64,000 nucleotides of DNA, from assembly GCA_041663425.1 (NCBI GenBank), contig JBAYMS010000004.1, positions 1 through 64,000 on the forward strand. Reading direction: 5' to 3'. A model generated the notes under the pieces. That model was not told where the DNA came from. It worked only from the letters and a program-made list of their open reading frames with translations, and did not search any database. This DNA is from FEN-1322 sp041663425 (GTDB lineage Bacteria; Omnitrophota; Gorgyraeia; 2-01-FULL-45-10). This document shows, in pieces, positions 26,886 through 35,054 of this stretch (position 1 is its first letter; the number at the start of each line of letters is the position of its first letter). A program made the position numbers and the translations under genes.

Positions 26886-27353
26886 ATGCTGCCTAAAGAA
26901 CTGTCGGACCTGCTTGATAAAAGAGAGTTTATAAGCGTTGCCACGTGTGATTTTAACGGACGGCCTAATGCCGCTCCGAAATTTGTTCTAAAGGTGGAAA
27001 ACAATCACGTCTATCTTGTAGATTATACGATAGGAAAGACATGGAAGAACCTTAAAGTCAATCCGAAGATATCGATGTCGCTTACAGATACAAGGACGCT
27101 TAAAGGTTATCAGCTGAACGGAACGGTTAAGATAATATCGCGCGGTAAGCTTTATGACAAGATGCGGCAGGAGATGACGGACAGAGAGGTGCGCCTTACA
27201 ACGCAGCATATAATAGATGAGGTCCGGGGTAATCCTACTCATGAAACATTTGAGATACTCATAAGCGAGAAATTTGTAATATTTGATGTTAAGTTGGAAG
27301 AAGTAGTTGAAATGGACATCCATGGTGAGCTTAAGAGGAGCAAAAAAGAGTAG
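26886..27353 (+). CDS. Pyridoxamine 5'-phosphate oxidase-like (FMN-binding split barrel) protein
   Basis: A 155-aa protein of the PNPOx-like flavin-binding split-barrel superfamily. The N-terminal segment MLPKELSDLLDKREFISVAT and the following GRPNAAPKFVLKV are characteristic, as is the stretch TIGKTWKNLKVNPKISMSL. Such proteins bind FMN, F420 or haem, and are often stress-related or of unknown reaction. True PdxH has extra conserved residues that I do not see, so vitamin B6 synthesis is unlikely. A GGGAGGG ribosome binding site precedes the ATG. It stands between the YchF-like gene and a conserved gene of unknown function. Confidence 0.75.
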   Translation: MLPKELSDLLDKREFISVATCDFNGRPNAAPKFVLKVENNHVYLVDYTIGKTWKNLKVNPKISMSLTDTRTLKGYQLNGTVKIISRGKLYDKMRQEMTDREVRLTTQHIIDEVRGNPTHETFEILISEKFVIFDVKLEEVVEMDIHGELKRSKKE

Positions 27354-27401
27354 CATATCTTGCTGACTTCATGCTAAAATATGCGCTTCAAAGGAAATGA
27401 T

Positions 27402-28340
27402 ATGAAAAGACAGAGAGTTGATCTTACAAAAATAAAGACCATACCGCTTAATGCCAGGAAGTGCAAAGTATCTATACAGAATTTTGCCAAACCCGGCAAA
27501 AAAGGCGCTTCGTTCAAGGAATTTTATAATTCGCTCCCGGATGTTCTGGCGAGCCAGAATCTGCGGTTTCTCGTCGATAAAATTGTAAATGCTTATAACG
27601 GCGACAAGATGGTCATACTGATGATGGGTGCGCATGTCATAAAGTGCGGGCTCTCTCCGCTGGTTATCGACCTTATGAAGCGGGGTGTGATAAAAGCGGT
27701 TGCGCTTAACGGCGCTGGCATAATCCATGATACCGAAATAGCCATGATAGGCAGGACAAGTGAAGATGTCGGAGAGGGTATCCTTGACGGTTCATTTGGT
27801 ATGGCAAAAGAAACGGCCTCTTTCATAAACGGGGCTATAAACAAAGGCTTCCAGAAGGGTATCGGTATAGGCGAGGCGCTCGGAGGTGAAATAGTAAAGA
27901 CGAAGAAACCTCACAGAGACTTAAGCATACTTGCCAACGGATATGAGCTCGGCGTTCCTGTAACTGTGCATGTGGCTATAGGGACTGACATAATACATCA
28001 GCATCCGTCTGCCAACGGTGAGGCGATAGGCGAAGGGTCGCTTCTCGACTTCAGGAATTTTATTTATAGCGTCGGCTCTCTCGATAACGGCGTGGCCGTA
28101 AATTTCGGATCGGCTGTAATATTGCCGGAAGTTTTCCTGAAAGCCTTAACCGTTGCGAGAAATCTCGGATACAAAGCGAACATATTTACAACCGCAAATT
28201 TTGACATGATAAGTCAGTACAGGCCTTATCAGAATATATTGTCGCGGCCGACCTCTTCCGGCGGGAAGGGTTATAATATTATCGGCCATCACGAAATAAT
28301 GTTCCCGCTGCTTTATCGTTCAATAATAGAGAAGATATAA
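27402..28340 (+). CDS. Conserved protein, possibly deoxyhypusine-synthase-like
   Basis: A 312-aa protein that looks like a well-conserved enzyme: glycine-rich and histidine-containing patches LMMGAHVIKCGLSP, VALNGAGIIHDTEIAM, GRTSEDVGEGILDGSFGMAKE, TVHVAIGTDIIHQHPSANG and TSSGGKGYNI. The general pattern and the GAH/NGAG motifs remind me of bacterial deoxyhypusine-synthase-family proteins with an NAD-binding fold, but I cannot confirm this and assign no reaction. I start at ATG 27402, which has AAAGGA (27390-27395) at good distance; the frame extends to 27381. It is followed after three bases by hldE1, so it travels with heptose and Kdo genes. Confidence 0.7.
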   Translation: MKRQRVDLTKIKTIPLNARKCKVSIQNFAKPGKKGASFKEFYNSLPDVLASQNLRFLVDKIVNAYNGDKMVILMMGAHVIKCGLSPLVIDLMKRGVIKAVALNGAGIIHDTEIAMIGRTSEDVGEGILDGSFGMAKETASFINGAINKGFQKGIGIGEALGGEIVKTKKPHRDLSILANGYELGVPVTVHVAIGTDIIHQHPSANGEAIGEGSLLDFRNFIYSVGSLDNGVAVNFGSAVILPEVFLKALTVARNLGYKANIFTTANFDMISQYRPYQNILSRPTSSGGKGYNIIGHHEIMFPLLYRSIIEKI

Positions 28341-28343
28341 AAT

Positions 28344-29348
28344 ATGCATAACGTAAATTTTAACAAAATAAAAGAGAAAGTCTCAAATTTTAAAAATGCC
28401 AGAGTGCTGGTGATAGGCGACCTTATACTTGATGAATTTTTATGGGGTGATGTTTCCAGGATATCTCCTGAGGCCCCGGTACCTGTAGTCTGGGTTAAAA
28501 AAGAAAGTTTTATGCCGGGCGGCGCTTCAAATGTCGCGAACAATCTGCGCTCTCTTGGCGCAAGCGTTCATCTCGTCGGTGTAGTGGGCGATGATGAGAG
28601 AGGGGCTATCCTTAAAGGCGAACTTGAGCAGAAGGGTATAAATACCGCAGGGATAGTGACCGACGATTCGAGGCCGACGATCCTTAAGACACGCGTTGTT
28701 GCGCAGCACCAGCAGGTGGTGAGGATCGATAAGGAGAGAATCGATCCGCTGAGTGCCAACATAGTGGCGAAGATGGTTATGCAGGTTGAGCAGATAATAA
28801 AAGATGTCGACGCTGTAATAATAGAGGACTATGGCAAAGGTGTTATAACGTCAGCCTTGCTCAGTAAAGTTGTCCCAATAGCCAAGAAACATAATAAGAT
28901 AATATCGGTCGACCCGAAAGAAGAGCATTTTAAATATTATAGAGGAATAAGCGTAATCACTCCGAATAACCACGAAGCCTCAAAGGCTGTAGGTTTCCAG
29001 ATAAAAGACGAAGCTACCCTGATCAAAGCGGGGCAGGAGCTTCTGAGGAAATTGAATTGTAAAATAGCCCTGATAACTCTCGGCGAGAACGGTATGGCAG
29101 TTTTCCAGAAGGCTAAACCTATGAAGCATATCCCTACAGTGGCGCAGGAAGTATTTGATGTCTCCGGCGCAGGCGATACAGTTATTGCCAGCTATACTCT
29201 TTCTCTTGCCGCAGGTGCAGATCCTATAATGTCTGCGTATATTGCGAACTGCGCAGGCGGAATAGTGGTAGGTAAGGTTGGTATAGCAGTTGTAGGTCCC
29301 GACGAGCTTCTTAACAGGATCCGTAAAGAACTGGACAAAAAGCAATAA
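28344..29348 (+). CDS. hldE: D-glycero-beta-D-manno-heptose-7-phosphate kinase (HldE domain I / RfaE1)
   Basis: Phosphorylates heptose 7-phosphate at C1 in ADP-heptose synthesis. The 334-aa product is only the N-terminal PfkB/ribokinase-type domain of HldE; the nucleotidyltransferase domain must be a separate protein elsewhere. Motifs: VIGDLILDEFLWGDVSRISP, PGGASNVANNLRSLGA, EDYGKGVIT, SVDPKEEHF, ITPNNHEA and the catalytic DVSGAGDTVIA. The ADP-heptose it helps make is the donor for the GT9 enzymes at 22463-25507. It begins the contiguous LPS sugar block hldE1-kdsB-kdsA-kdsD-kdsC. Confidence 0.93.
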   Translation: MHNVNFNKIKEKVSNFKNARVLVIGDLILDEFLWGDVSRISPEAPVPVVWVKKESFMPGGASNVANNLRSLGASVHLVGVVGDDERGAILKGELEQKGINTAGIVTDDSRPTILKTRVVAQHQQVVRIDKERIDPLSANIVAKMVMQVEQIIKDVDAVIIEDYGKGVITSALLSKVVPIAKKHNKIISVDPKEEHFKYYRGISVITPNNHEASKAVGFQIKDEATLIKAGQELLRKLNCKIALITLGENGMAVFQKAKPMKHIPTVAQEVFDVSGAGDTVIASYTLSLAAGADPIMSAYIANCAGGIVVGKVGIAVVGPDELLNRIRKELDKKQ

Positions 29349-29367
29349 CTTAAAAGGAGCAAAAACA

Positions 29368-30117
29368 GTGAAAGTGATAGGAGTCATACCGGCGCGATGG
29401 GGTGCGACAAGGTTCGAAGGTAAGGTTTTGGCTAACCTTTTAGGAAAACCTGTAATACAGCATGTCTGGGAAAATGCGAAAAAGGCAAAGACGCTCGACG
29501 AGCTTATAGTTGCGTGCGATGATGAGCGTATAATGAAAGTGGTGGAAGGTTTCGGCGGTAAGGCTGTTTACACATCTCCCGACCAGCCGTCGGGTACGGA
29601 CAGGCTCGCCGAAGTTGTTAACCCGCTCGATGTTGATATTGCTGTTAATATTCAGGGTGACGAGCCTCTCATTAAACCTATCATAATAGATTCGCTTGTT
29701 ATCGCACTTCAAAGCGATAAAGAAGCCCAGATGGCAACGGTTATCAAAAAAATAGAAGATGACGCGGAGCTTACGAATTCCAACGTTGTCAAAGCCATCG
29801 TCGATAAGAACGGTTACGCTATATACTTTTCCCGCTATGCTATACCTTACAACAGGACAAGTGAGGTCGATGAATCGAAACGCCCCACATATTATAAGCA
29901 CATAGGCCTTTATGCTTTTACGAAAGATTTTCTTTTCACTTTCAGGAATCTCCCGAAGTCAGCGCTTGAGAATGCTGAAAAACTTGAACAGTTAAGGGTT
30001 ATTGAGAACGGATACAAGATAAAAATAGTTGAGACAAAGCTCGATACGATAGGTATCGACAGGCCTGAAGATCTTAAGAGGGCAGAGATAGCCTTACTAA
30101 AGGAAAGAGAGAAATAG
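29368..30117 (+). CDS. kdsB: 3-deoxy-manno-octulosonate cytidylyltransferase (CMP-Kdo synthetase)
   Basis: Activates Kdo to CMP-Kdo, the donor for WaaA. The 249-aa protein begins with the nucleotide-binding VIGVIPARWGATRFEGKVLA, then TSPDQPSGTDRLAEV, NIQGDEPLI, and the substrate stretch YFSRYAIPYNR and HIGLYAFTKDFL; LEQLRVIENGYKI and GIDRPEDL close the domain. GTG start with AAAAGGAG nearby (29351-29358). kdsA follows after two bases. Confidence 0.96.
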   Translation: MKVIGVIPARWGATRFEGKVLANLLGKPVIQHVWENAKKAKTLDELIVACDDERIMKVVEGFGGKAVYTSPDQPSGTDRLAEVVNPLDVDIAVNIQGDEPLIKPIIIDSLVIALQSDKEAQMATVIKKIEDDAELTNSNVVKAIVDKNGYAIYFSRYAIPYNRTSEVDESKRPTYYKHIGLYAFTKDFLFTFRNLPKSALENAEKLEQLRVIENGYKIKIVETKLDTIGIDRPEDLKRAEIALLKEREK

Positions 30118-30119
30118 TA

Positions 30120-30935
30120 GTGAAAGAGATCAAGGTTGGCAGGATAAAGATAGGCGGGAACAACCCGTTTGTTCTGATCGCAGGGCCCTGCGTTATAGAA
30201 TCCGAAGCGAGCGTTATGCGCCATGCCAAAGCTCTTAAGACGATCGCAGGCAGGCTTGGCATTCCGTTTATCTATAAGTCGAGCTACGACAAGGCTAACA
30301 GGACTTCTGTAGATTCTTTCCGCGGCCCGGGGCTTAAGAAGGGCCTGGCCATACTTAACAGAGTTAAGGAAGAGCTTAATCTGCCGATATTATCCGATGT
30401 CCACTGCAAGGCAGATATAAAGGAAGCTGCAAAAGTTCTCGATGTTATTCAGATACCGGCTTTTCTTTCGCGCCAGACAGATCTTATCCTGGCCGCTGCC
30501 CAGACGGGCAAGGCGGTGAATATAAAGAAGGGGCAGTTTCTCGCCCCATGGGATATGAACAATGTAATAAAGAAAATAGAATCTATAGGGAACAAAAATA
30601 TCATACTGACCGAGCGGGGTGTGAGTTTTGGATATAATAATTTAGTGAGCGATTTCAGGGCCATACTTATAATGAAAGAATCCGGTTACCCTGTCATATA
30701 TGATGCGACGCATTCCGTCCAGATGCCGGGCGGCATGGGCAATAAGTCGGGCGGGGAGAGCCGGTTTGTCCCTTATCTTTCCTCTGCGGCGATCGCATGC
30801 GGAGCTAATGGTATATTTGTTGAAGTTCATGAAGATCCTGCCAGAGCGCTTAGCGATGGCCCGAACATGATCAAACTGAAAGACCTTGAAAGTATTCTCA
30901 TAAAATTGAAAAAGATAGAGAAAGCCGCAAAGTAA
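30120..30935 (+). CDS. kdsA: 3-deoxy-8-phosphooctulonate (Kdo-8-P) synthase
   Basis: Condenses arabinose 5-phosphate with phosphoenolpyruvate. The 271-aa TIM-barrel protein shows LIAGPCVIESE, YKSSYDKANRTSVDSFRGPG, LSDVHCKADIK, IQIPAFLSRQTDL, NIKKGQFLAPWDM, LTERGVSFGYNNLVSDFR, YDATHSVQMPGG and EVHEDPARALSDGPNM. The CVIE cysteine and the later residue set suggest a metal-dependent class (the cysteine is the metal ligand in that class), an inference. GTG start, two bases after kdsB. Confidence 0.96.
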   Translation: MKEIKVGRIKIGGNNPFVLIAGPCVIESEASVMRHAKALKTIAGRLGIPFIYKSSYDKANRTSVDSFRGPGLKKGLAILNRVKEELNLPILSDVHCKADIKEAAKVLDVIQIPAFLSRQTDLILAAAQTGKAVNIKKGQFLAPWDMNNVIKKIESIGNKNIILTERGVSFGYNNLVSDFRAILIMKESGYPVIYDATHSVQMPGGMGNKSGGESRFVPYLSSAAIACGANGIFVEVHEDPARALSDGPNMIKLKDLESILIKLKKIEKAAK

Positions 30936-30945
30936 TCTAAAACAT

Positions 30946-31905
30946 ATGTCGAAAAATATAGCAAAAGAAGTTTTGAAAATAGAGCGCGATGCGCTTACGA
31001 GCCTTATTGGCAGGGTTGGTGCCGATTTTGACGATATAATAAATGTCATCTGCCGGACTAAGGGGCGGGTCATCATTACCGGCATGGGTAAACCCGGTTT
31101 TATAGCTCAGAAGATCTCTGCCACGATGTCGTCTACCGGTACGCCGTCTCTTTATCTGCATCCGGCAGAGGCTCTCCACGGCGATCTTGGCCGTGTCACA
31201 AAAGACGATCTCATAATAGCACTTTCAAATAGCGGCGAAACAGAAGAGGTTGTTAAGCTTCTGCCGATAATAAAGAAGATCGGCGCTAAGCTTGTAGCGA
31301 TGACAGGCAACGTCAAGTCAACTCTCGGAAAATTCGCAGATCATGCTATCGACGTTTCGGTAAAGAGGGAGGCGTGTTCGCTTGGTCTGGCTCCGACTAC
31401 TTCTACTACGGTGATGCTTGCGATGGGAGACGCTATCGCGGTTGCTCTTCTGGAAAAGAAAGGTTTTAAGGAAAAAGATTTTGCGTTATTTCACCCTGGT
31501 GGTATTTTAGGCAAGCGCCTTATACTTAAAGTGGCTGACATCATGAGAAAAGGTTCCGACAATCCGGTGGTGGATGAGAATACTCCAGTAAAAAAAGTGC
31601 TCGTTATGATAACTAAAGCCCGTGCGGGGTCAGCAAGCGTTGTTGATTCTAAGAAGAGGCTGGTCGGGATATTTACAGATGGTGACCTGAGGCGGCATGT
31701 CGAAAGCGACCCGCGCTTAATCGAGAAAAAAGTCAAAGACGTCATGACAAAAAATCCGACTTATATAAAGAAAGAAAAATTGGCTGCAGAAGCGTTTGAT
31801 ATCCTGCGCTCAAAAAGGATAGACGAGCTTCCGGTGGTCGATGATAAAAAGCGGCCCATAGGTTTACTGGATGTCCAGGATCTATTAAAAGCAGGTCTCG
31901 TATGA
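30946..31905 (+). CDS. kdsD: Arabinose-5-phosphate isomerase
   Basis: Interconverts ribulose 5-phosphate and arabinose 5-phosphate, the first step to Kdo. The 319-aa KdsD/KpsF architecture is complete: an N-terminal SIS domain (about 30-170) with GMGKPGFIAQKISATMSSTG, PAEALHGDLGRV, LSNSGETEEV and LGLAPTTSTT, then two CBS domains (about 205-320) with VADIMRKG, GIFTDGDLRRH, VKDVMTKNP and LPVVDDKKRPIGLLDVQDLL. Its stop overlaps kdsC by four bases. Confidence 0.96.
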   Translation: MSKNIAKEVLKIERDALTSLIGRVGADFDDIINVICRTKGRVIITGMGKPGFIAQKISATMSSTGTPSLYLHPAEALHGDLGRVTKDDLIIALSNSGETEEVVKLLPIIKKIGAKLVAMTGNVKSTLGKFADHAIDVSVKREACSLGLAPTTSTTVMLAMGDAIAVALLEKKGFKEKDFALFHPGGILGKRLILKVADIMRKGSDNPVVDENTPVKKVLVMITKARAGSASVVDSKKRLVGIFTDGDLRRHVESDPRLIEKKVKDVMTKNPTYIKKEKLAAEAFDILRSKRIDELPVVDDKKRPIGLLDVQDLLKAGLV

Positions 31906-32432
31906 TTCAGCCGGAAATTATTGAAAAACTGAAAAATGTAAAAATACTCATCGTCGATATAGACGGCGTTATGACCGACGGGCGTATAGTATATAGCGGC
32001 TATGGCGAAGAGCTGAAATTTTTTGACGTGCAGGACGGTTTCGGCATAACTCTCCTGCGCAGGGCCGATATTAAAACCATAATCATAACCGCAAAAAAAT
32101 CAAAGATAGTAAAACATAGGGCGCGTGATCTTAAAGTAGTCAAAGCTTACCAGGGTTTTATGGACAAACTAACCCCTTTTAACGATGTCTTGAAGCGTTT
32201 CGGTGTCCGGCCGGAGGAGATCTGTTTTATAGGTGATGACCTTATAGATATTCCGGTATTAAAACGTGTCGGATTGGCAGTGGCTGTTCCAAACGCGGTC
32301 GAAGAAGTTAAAAAATCAGCCCATTTTACCACTGTGAATAAAGGCGGCCGCGGCGCTGTCCGCGAGATCTGCGATCTCATCCTCAAATCCCAGGACAAGT
32401 GGGATCTCGTTACATCCAAATATTTTAAGTAA
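31902..32432 (+). CDS. kdsC: Kdo-8-phosphate phosphatase
   Basis: A short HAD-family phosphatase (176 aa, no cap domain) that frees Kdo from Kdo 8-phosphate. The catalytic motif is VDIDGVMTDG (D19, D21), followed by FFDVQDGFGI, IITAKKS (motif II Thr), the lysine in YQGFMDKL and the acidic motif FIGDDLIDIPVLKRVGLAVA. It completes the four-gene Kdo set kdsB-A-D-C. The following 107-base gap holds a strong promoter for the next gene. Confidence 0.95.
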   Translation: MIQPEIIEKLKNVKILIVDIDGVMTDGRIVYSGYGEELKFFDVQDGFGITLLRRADIKTIIITAKKSKIVKHRARDLKVVKAYQGFMDKLTPFNDVLKRFGVRPEEICFIGDDLIDIPVLKRVGLAVAVPNAVEEVKKSAHFTTVNKGGRGAVREICDLILKSQDKWDLVTSKYFK

Positions 32433-32502
32433 GCGAATTAAGCAAGTTAGCCTGCGATTTCCCGAGGATTATTGACGAGGAAAAATTTTACCCCAAGACT
32501 TA

Positions 32503-32531
32503 TTGACAAAGCCCCACCGCTATTATATATT
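32503..32531 (+). promoter_or_regulatory. Consensus sigma-70 promoter, apparently leaderless, for lpxL
   Basis: TTGACA (32503-32508), a 17-base spacer, and TATATT (32526-32531) match the vegetative promoter consensus. The expected transcription start is at about 32538-32540, and the ATG of the next gene is at 32540 with no Shine-Dalgarno before it, so the mRNA is predicted to be leaderless. Confidence 0.8.
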
Positions 32532-32539
32532 GTATCTCT

Positions 32540-33430
32540 ATGAAATTTAAATTAAGGCGTTATTTCATTTATTATATAGGCCGGGCGGTTGCGTTTGTCT
32601 TTACCATAATTCCGCTTAAAGTAGGTCTTGCCATAGCATCCGGTGTGGGATCTTTCGTATTTTACATCCTTCCGCGTTACAGGAACCTTACCATAGAAAA
32701 CCTTAAGACAGCGTTCGGCAATGAAAAATCTGATAAGGAGCTTGAAGATATCGCGAAACGTGTGTTCCAGAACCTGGGCAAGAATGCTGTCGAGCTGGTA
32801 AACCTGCCTAAGTTCAATAAAGCAAGGATGGATAAATTTGTCAGGTTCAGGAACCGTGAAAGGCTGGACAAGGCATACGAGAAGGGCAAAGGTATAATAG
32901 TCCTTACAGCTCACTTCGGAAGCTGGGAGCTTATGGCGGCGGCTTTGCGCGAAAATAACTGTCCCGGCGTTACGATCGGCAGGAGGATATATTTTAAGAA
33001 GTACGACGATTTTCTCAATAAGCTGCGCAGATCGCGCGATGTTGAAGTCATATACCGCGATGAATCTCCCAGAAAAATGCTCAGGACGCTTAAGCAGAAT
33101 TGGATAGTCGGGATAGTTGCAGACCAGGATGTCGATTCGGTTGACGGCGTGTTTGTTAACTTCTTCGGTCATCAGGCATATACGCCCAGCGGACCTGTGG
33201 TGCTTGCCAGAGCGAGCGGCGCTGTCCTTCTACCGGTATTTATTATCAGGGAAGGCGATTGGCACACAATAGCTATAGAAGAGCCGGTTGAATTGGCCGA
33301 TACAGGCAACAAAGAAGCGGATCTAATTTCCAATACCCAGAAATGGTCGAATGTGGTAGAATCTTATGTGAGAAAATATCCTGATCAATGGGTGTGGATG
33401 CATCGGAGATGGAAGACAAAAAAACAATGA
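32540..33430 (+). CDS. lpxL: Lipid A biosynthesis acyltransferase (LpxL/HtrB family)
   Basis: Membrane-bound acyltransferase that adds a secondary acyl chain to lipid A. The 296-aa protein has an N-terminal hydrophobic segment (about 15-45), the active-site HFGSWE (H125 to E130), the ADQDVDSVDGVFVNFFG stretch and the usual YPDQWVWMHRRWK end. It is a free-standing paralogue of the acyltransferase half of the fusion at 16515. It has its own promoter and leads lptCA and lptB. Confidence 0.92.
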   Translation: MKFKLRRYFIYYIGRAVAFVFTIIPLKVGLAIASGVGSFVFYILPRYRNLTIENLKTAFGNEKSDKELEDIAKRVFQNLGKNAVELVNLPKFNKARMDKFVRFRNRERLDKAYEKGKGIIVLTAHFGSWELMAAALRENNCPGVTIGRRIYFKKYDDFLNKLRRSRDVEVIYRDESPRKMLRTLKQNWIVGIVADQDVDSVDGVFVNFFGHQAYTPSGPVVLARASGAVLLPVFIIREGDWHTIAIEEPVELADTGNKEADLISNTQKWSNVVESYVRKYPDQWVWMHRRWKTKKQ

Positions 33431-34263
33431 AAAATTTCATATTAATTCTGGCAGCAGTATTGATGCTGGGGGTTATGGGCTGTTCTAAGGGCGGATCGGT
33501 CGCGCAGGCTGCAGAGCCGAATAATTCAACGGCCAATTCTACCGTTAACGCTCAAGCTTCGTCTGCCGGCATTTCCAATAATATCGACCCTGTAAAACAT
33601 CAGGTTATGGCTTTTGATCTCGAAGGACTTGCCGACGATGGGTCGAAGAAATGGGATGTCAAGGGGCAGTCTGCCGAGTCCCTCACTGAAGACAAGGTAA
33701 GGCTGAACAATGTAACGGCCGGCACTTACGGCAAAGACGCTAAAGCGACCATAACTGCCGATGCAGGAATGTATGATAAGTCAAAAAACAATGTGCGTCT
33801 TGAACAGAACGTAAAGGCTGTCATCGAGAATACTAAGGGCAGTGCGGCAGATTTTATGTCATTGCCGGTTTCGTCGAAAGATGCCGCAAAGTCTAAAGAG
33901 ATCCCGTTTGGCGCCGCAGATAAGTCCAAGAAGAGCAGGACGATCATTACTTGTGACGCCGAAGTAGAGTTTAATTACGAGAAGAATGAAGGATACTTCA
34001 ATAAGAACGTCCATGTCATCAACGACGAAGGCACTATCGATGCCGACAGGCTTACCATATACCTTGATTCCTCATCGAAAACCGTGAAGACGATAGTTGC
34101 GGAAGGCAATGTTAAGATAAAGCGCGGAGAAAATATCACATACAGTGATAAGGCCACATATATCGAAGCAGAAAAAAAGATCGTTTTAACCGGACAGCCT
34201 AAACTGGTTATATATCAGGAGGGCGGGTCCGAAATGGATGTGTTCGGCAGTTCCAAAAAGTGA
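33427..34263 (+). CDS. LPS-transport lipoprotein, LptC-LptA (OstA) fusion
   Basis: I start at ATG 33427 (ATGA overlap with lpxL), giving a 278-aa lipoprotein with a signal peptide ending in VMGC. After a low-complexity linker, the segment around KHQVMAFDLEGLADDGSKKW to VRLEQNVKAV is LptC-like, and the segment from TIITCDAEVEFNYEKNEGYF to VLTGQPKLVIYQEG is an OstA/LptA beta-jellyroll (GNVKIKRGENITYSD is typical). The fusion would bridge the inner-membrane LptC and periplasmic LptA roles in one chain. It lies directly before the transport ATPase lptB. Confidence 0.82.
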   Translation: MKNFILILAAVLMLGVMGCSKGGSVAQAAEPNNSTANSTVNAQASSAGISNNIDPVKHQVMAFDLEGLADDGSKKWDVKGQSAESLTEDKVRLNNVTAGTYGKDAKATITADAGMYDKSKNNVRLEQNVKAVIENTKGSAADFMSLPVSSKDAAKSKEIPFGAADKSKKSRTIITCDAEVEFNYEKNEGYFNKNVHVINDEGTIDADRLTIYLDSSSKTVKTIVAEGNVKIKRGENITYSDKATYIEAEKKIVLTGQPKLVIYQEGGSEMDVFGSSKK

Positions 34264-34270
34264 GGCATGC

Positions 34271-34993
34271 GTGCACCTACTAGAGACAACAGGCCTTATA
34301 AAAAAATACGGCCACAGAACTGTAGTTAATTCCGTAGATATAAATGTAAAGCGCGGTGAGATCGTCGGGCTTCTCGGTCCGAATGGTGCTGGCAAGACTA
34401 CCACTTTTTACATGATCACCGGTATTGTGAAGCCTGATATGGGCAAGATAGTTTTTGATAAGCGTGATATTACCGGAATGCCGCTTCATGCCAGGGCTCG
34501 CTGCGGGATAGGCTATCTTTCACAGGAGCCGTCTATATTCAGAAAACTTACCGTAGAAGAGAATATAATGGCTGTTCTTGAGACTTTAGGCTTCTGTCCT
34601 CGCGAGAGGAAGAGACGGTGTGACGAGCTTCTCAATGAGCTTAAAATAGCGCATCTGAGAAAACATAAAGCTTATACGCTATCGGGCGGAGAGAAGAGAC
34701 GTGTAGAGATAACCCGTGCACTTGTTACGAACCCTTTATTCATACTTCTTGATGAGCCATTTAGTGGCATAGACCCTATAGCCGTTGCGGAGTGCCAGGA
34801 AATAATAAAAGACTTAAGAGATAAAGGTCTGGGGATATTGCTGACTGATCATAACGTGAGAGAGACCCTTACTATAACGGATCGTTCCTACCTTATGGCC
34901 GGCGGCAAGATACTGATAGCCGGTTCCAAAGAGGATCTTATATCAAGTCCCAAAGCGCGCGAATTATATCTGGGTGAAAAATTTACGATGTAA
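34271..34993 (+). CDS. lptB: LPS export ABC transporter ATP-binding protein
   Basis: ATPase that powers extraction of LPS from the inner membrane. The 240-aa protein has Walker A GPNGAGKTTT (36-45), the Q-loop LSQEPSIFRKLTVEEN, the signature TLSGGEKRRVEI, Walker B FILLDEPFSGIDPIAV and the switch histidine in LLTDHNVRETL. The LptB-specific GIGYLSQEPSIFR and DHNVRET motifs distinguish it from other ABC ATPases. The GTG at 34271 with GAGG just upstream is a better start than the ATG at 34238, which lies inside lptCA. The permeases LptF/LptG are not in the window. Confidence 0.95.
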   Translation: MHLLETTGLIKKYGHRTVVNSVDINVKRGEIVGLLGPNGAGKTTTFYMITGIVKPDMGKIVFDKRDITGMPLHARARCGIGYLSQEPSIFRKLTVEENIMAVLETLGFCPRERKRRCDELLNELKIAHLRKHKAYTLSGGEKRRVEITRALVTNPLFILLDEPFSGIDPIAVAECQEIIKDLRDKGLGILLTDHNVRETLTITDRSYLMAGGKILIAGSKEDLISSPKARELYLGEKFTM

Positions 34994-35008
34994 ATTCTCC
35001 CGTATTTA

Positions 35009-35017
35009 TGATATAAT
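35009..35017 (+). promoter_or_regulatory. Extended -10 promoter upstream of tig
   Basis: TG (35009-35010), one base, then a perfect TATAAT (35012-35017) make an extended -10 element in the 61-base gap between lptB and tig. No good -35 hexamer is present, which is usual for this class. Predicted start is about 35024, about 31 bases before the GTG of tig. Confidence 0.65.
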
Positions 35018-35054
35018 CTTTTTCTCAAAAACCATTTAATAACAAGGAGACGTT

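Noticed and set aside
27372..27380. Extended -10-like TGCTAAAAT upstream of the 27402 gene
   Set aside because: Only one weak element without a -35 box inside a run of closely spaced genes; not enough for a feature.
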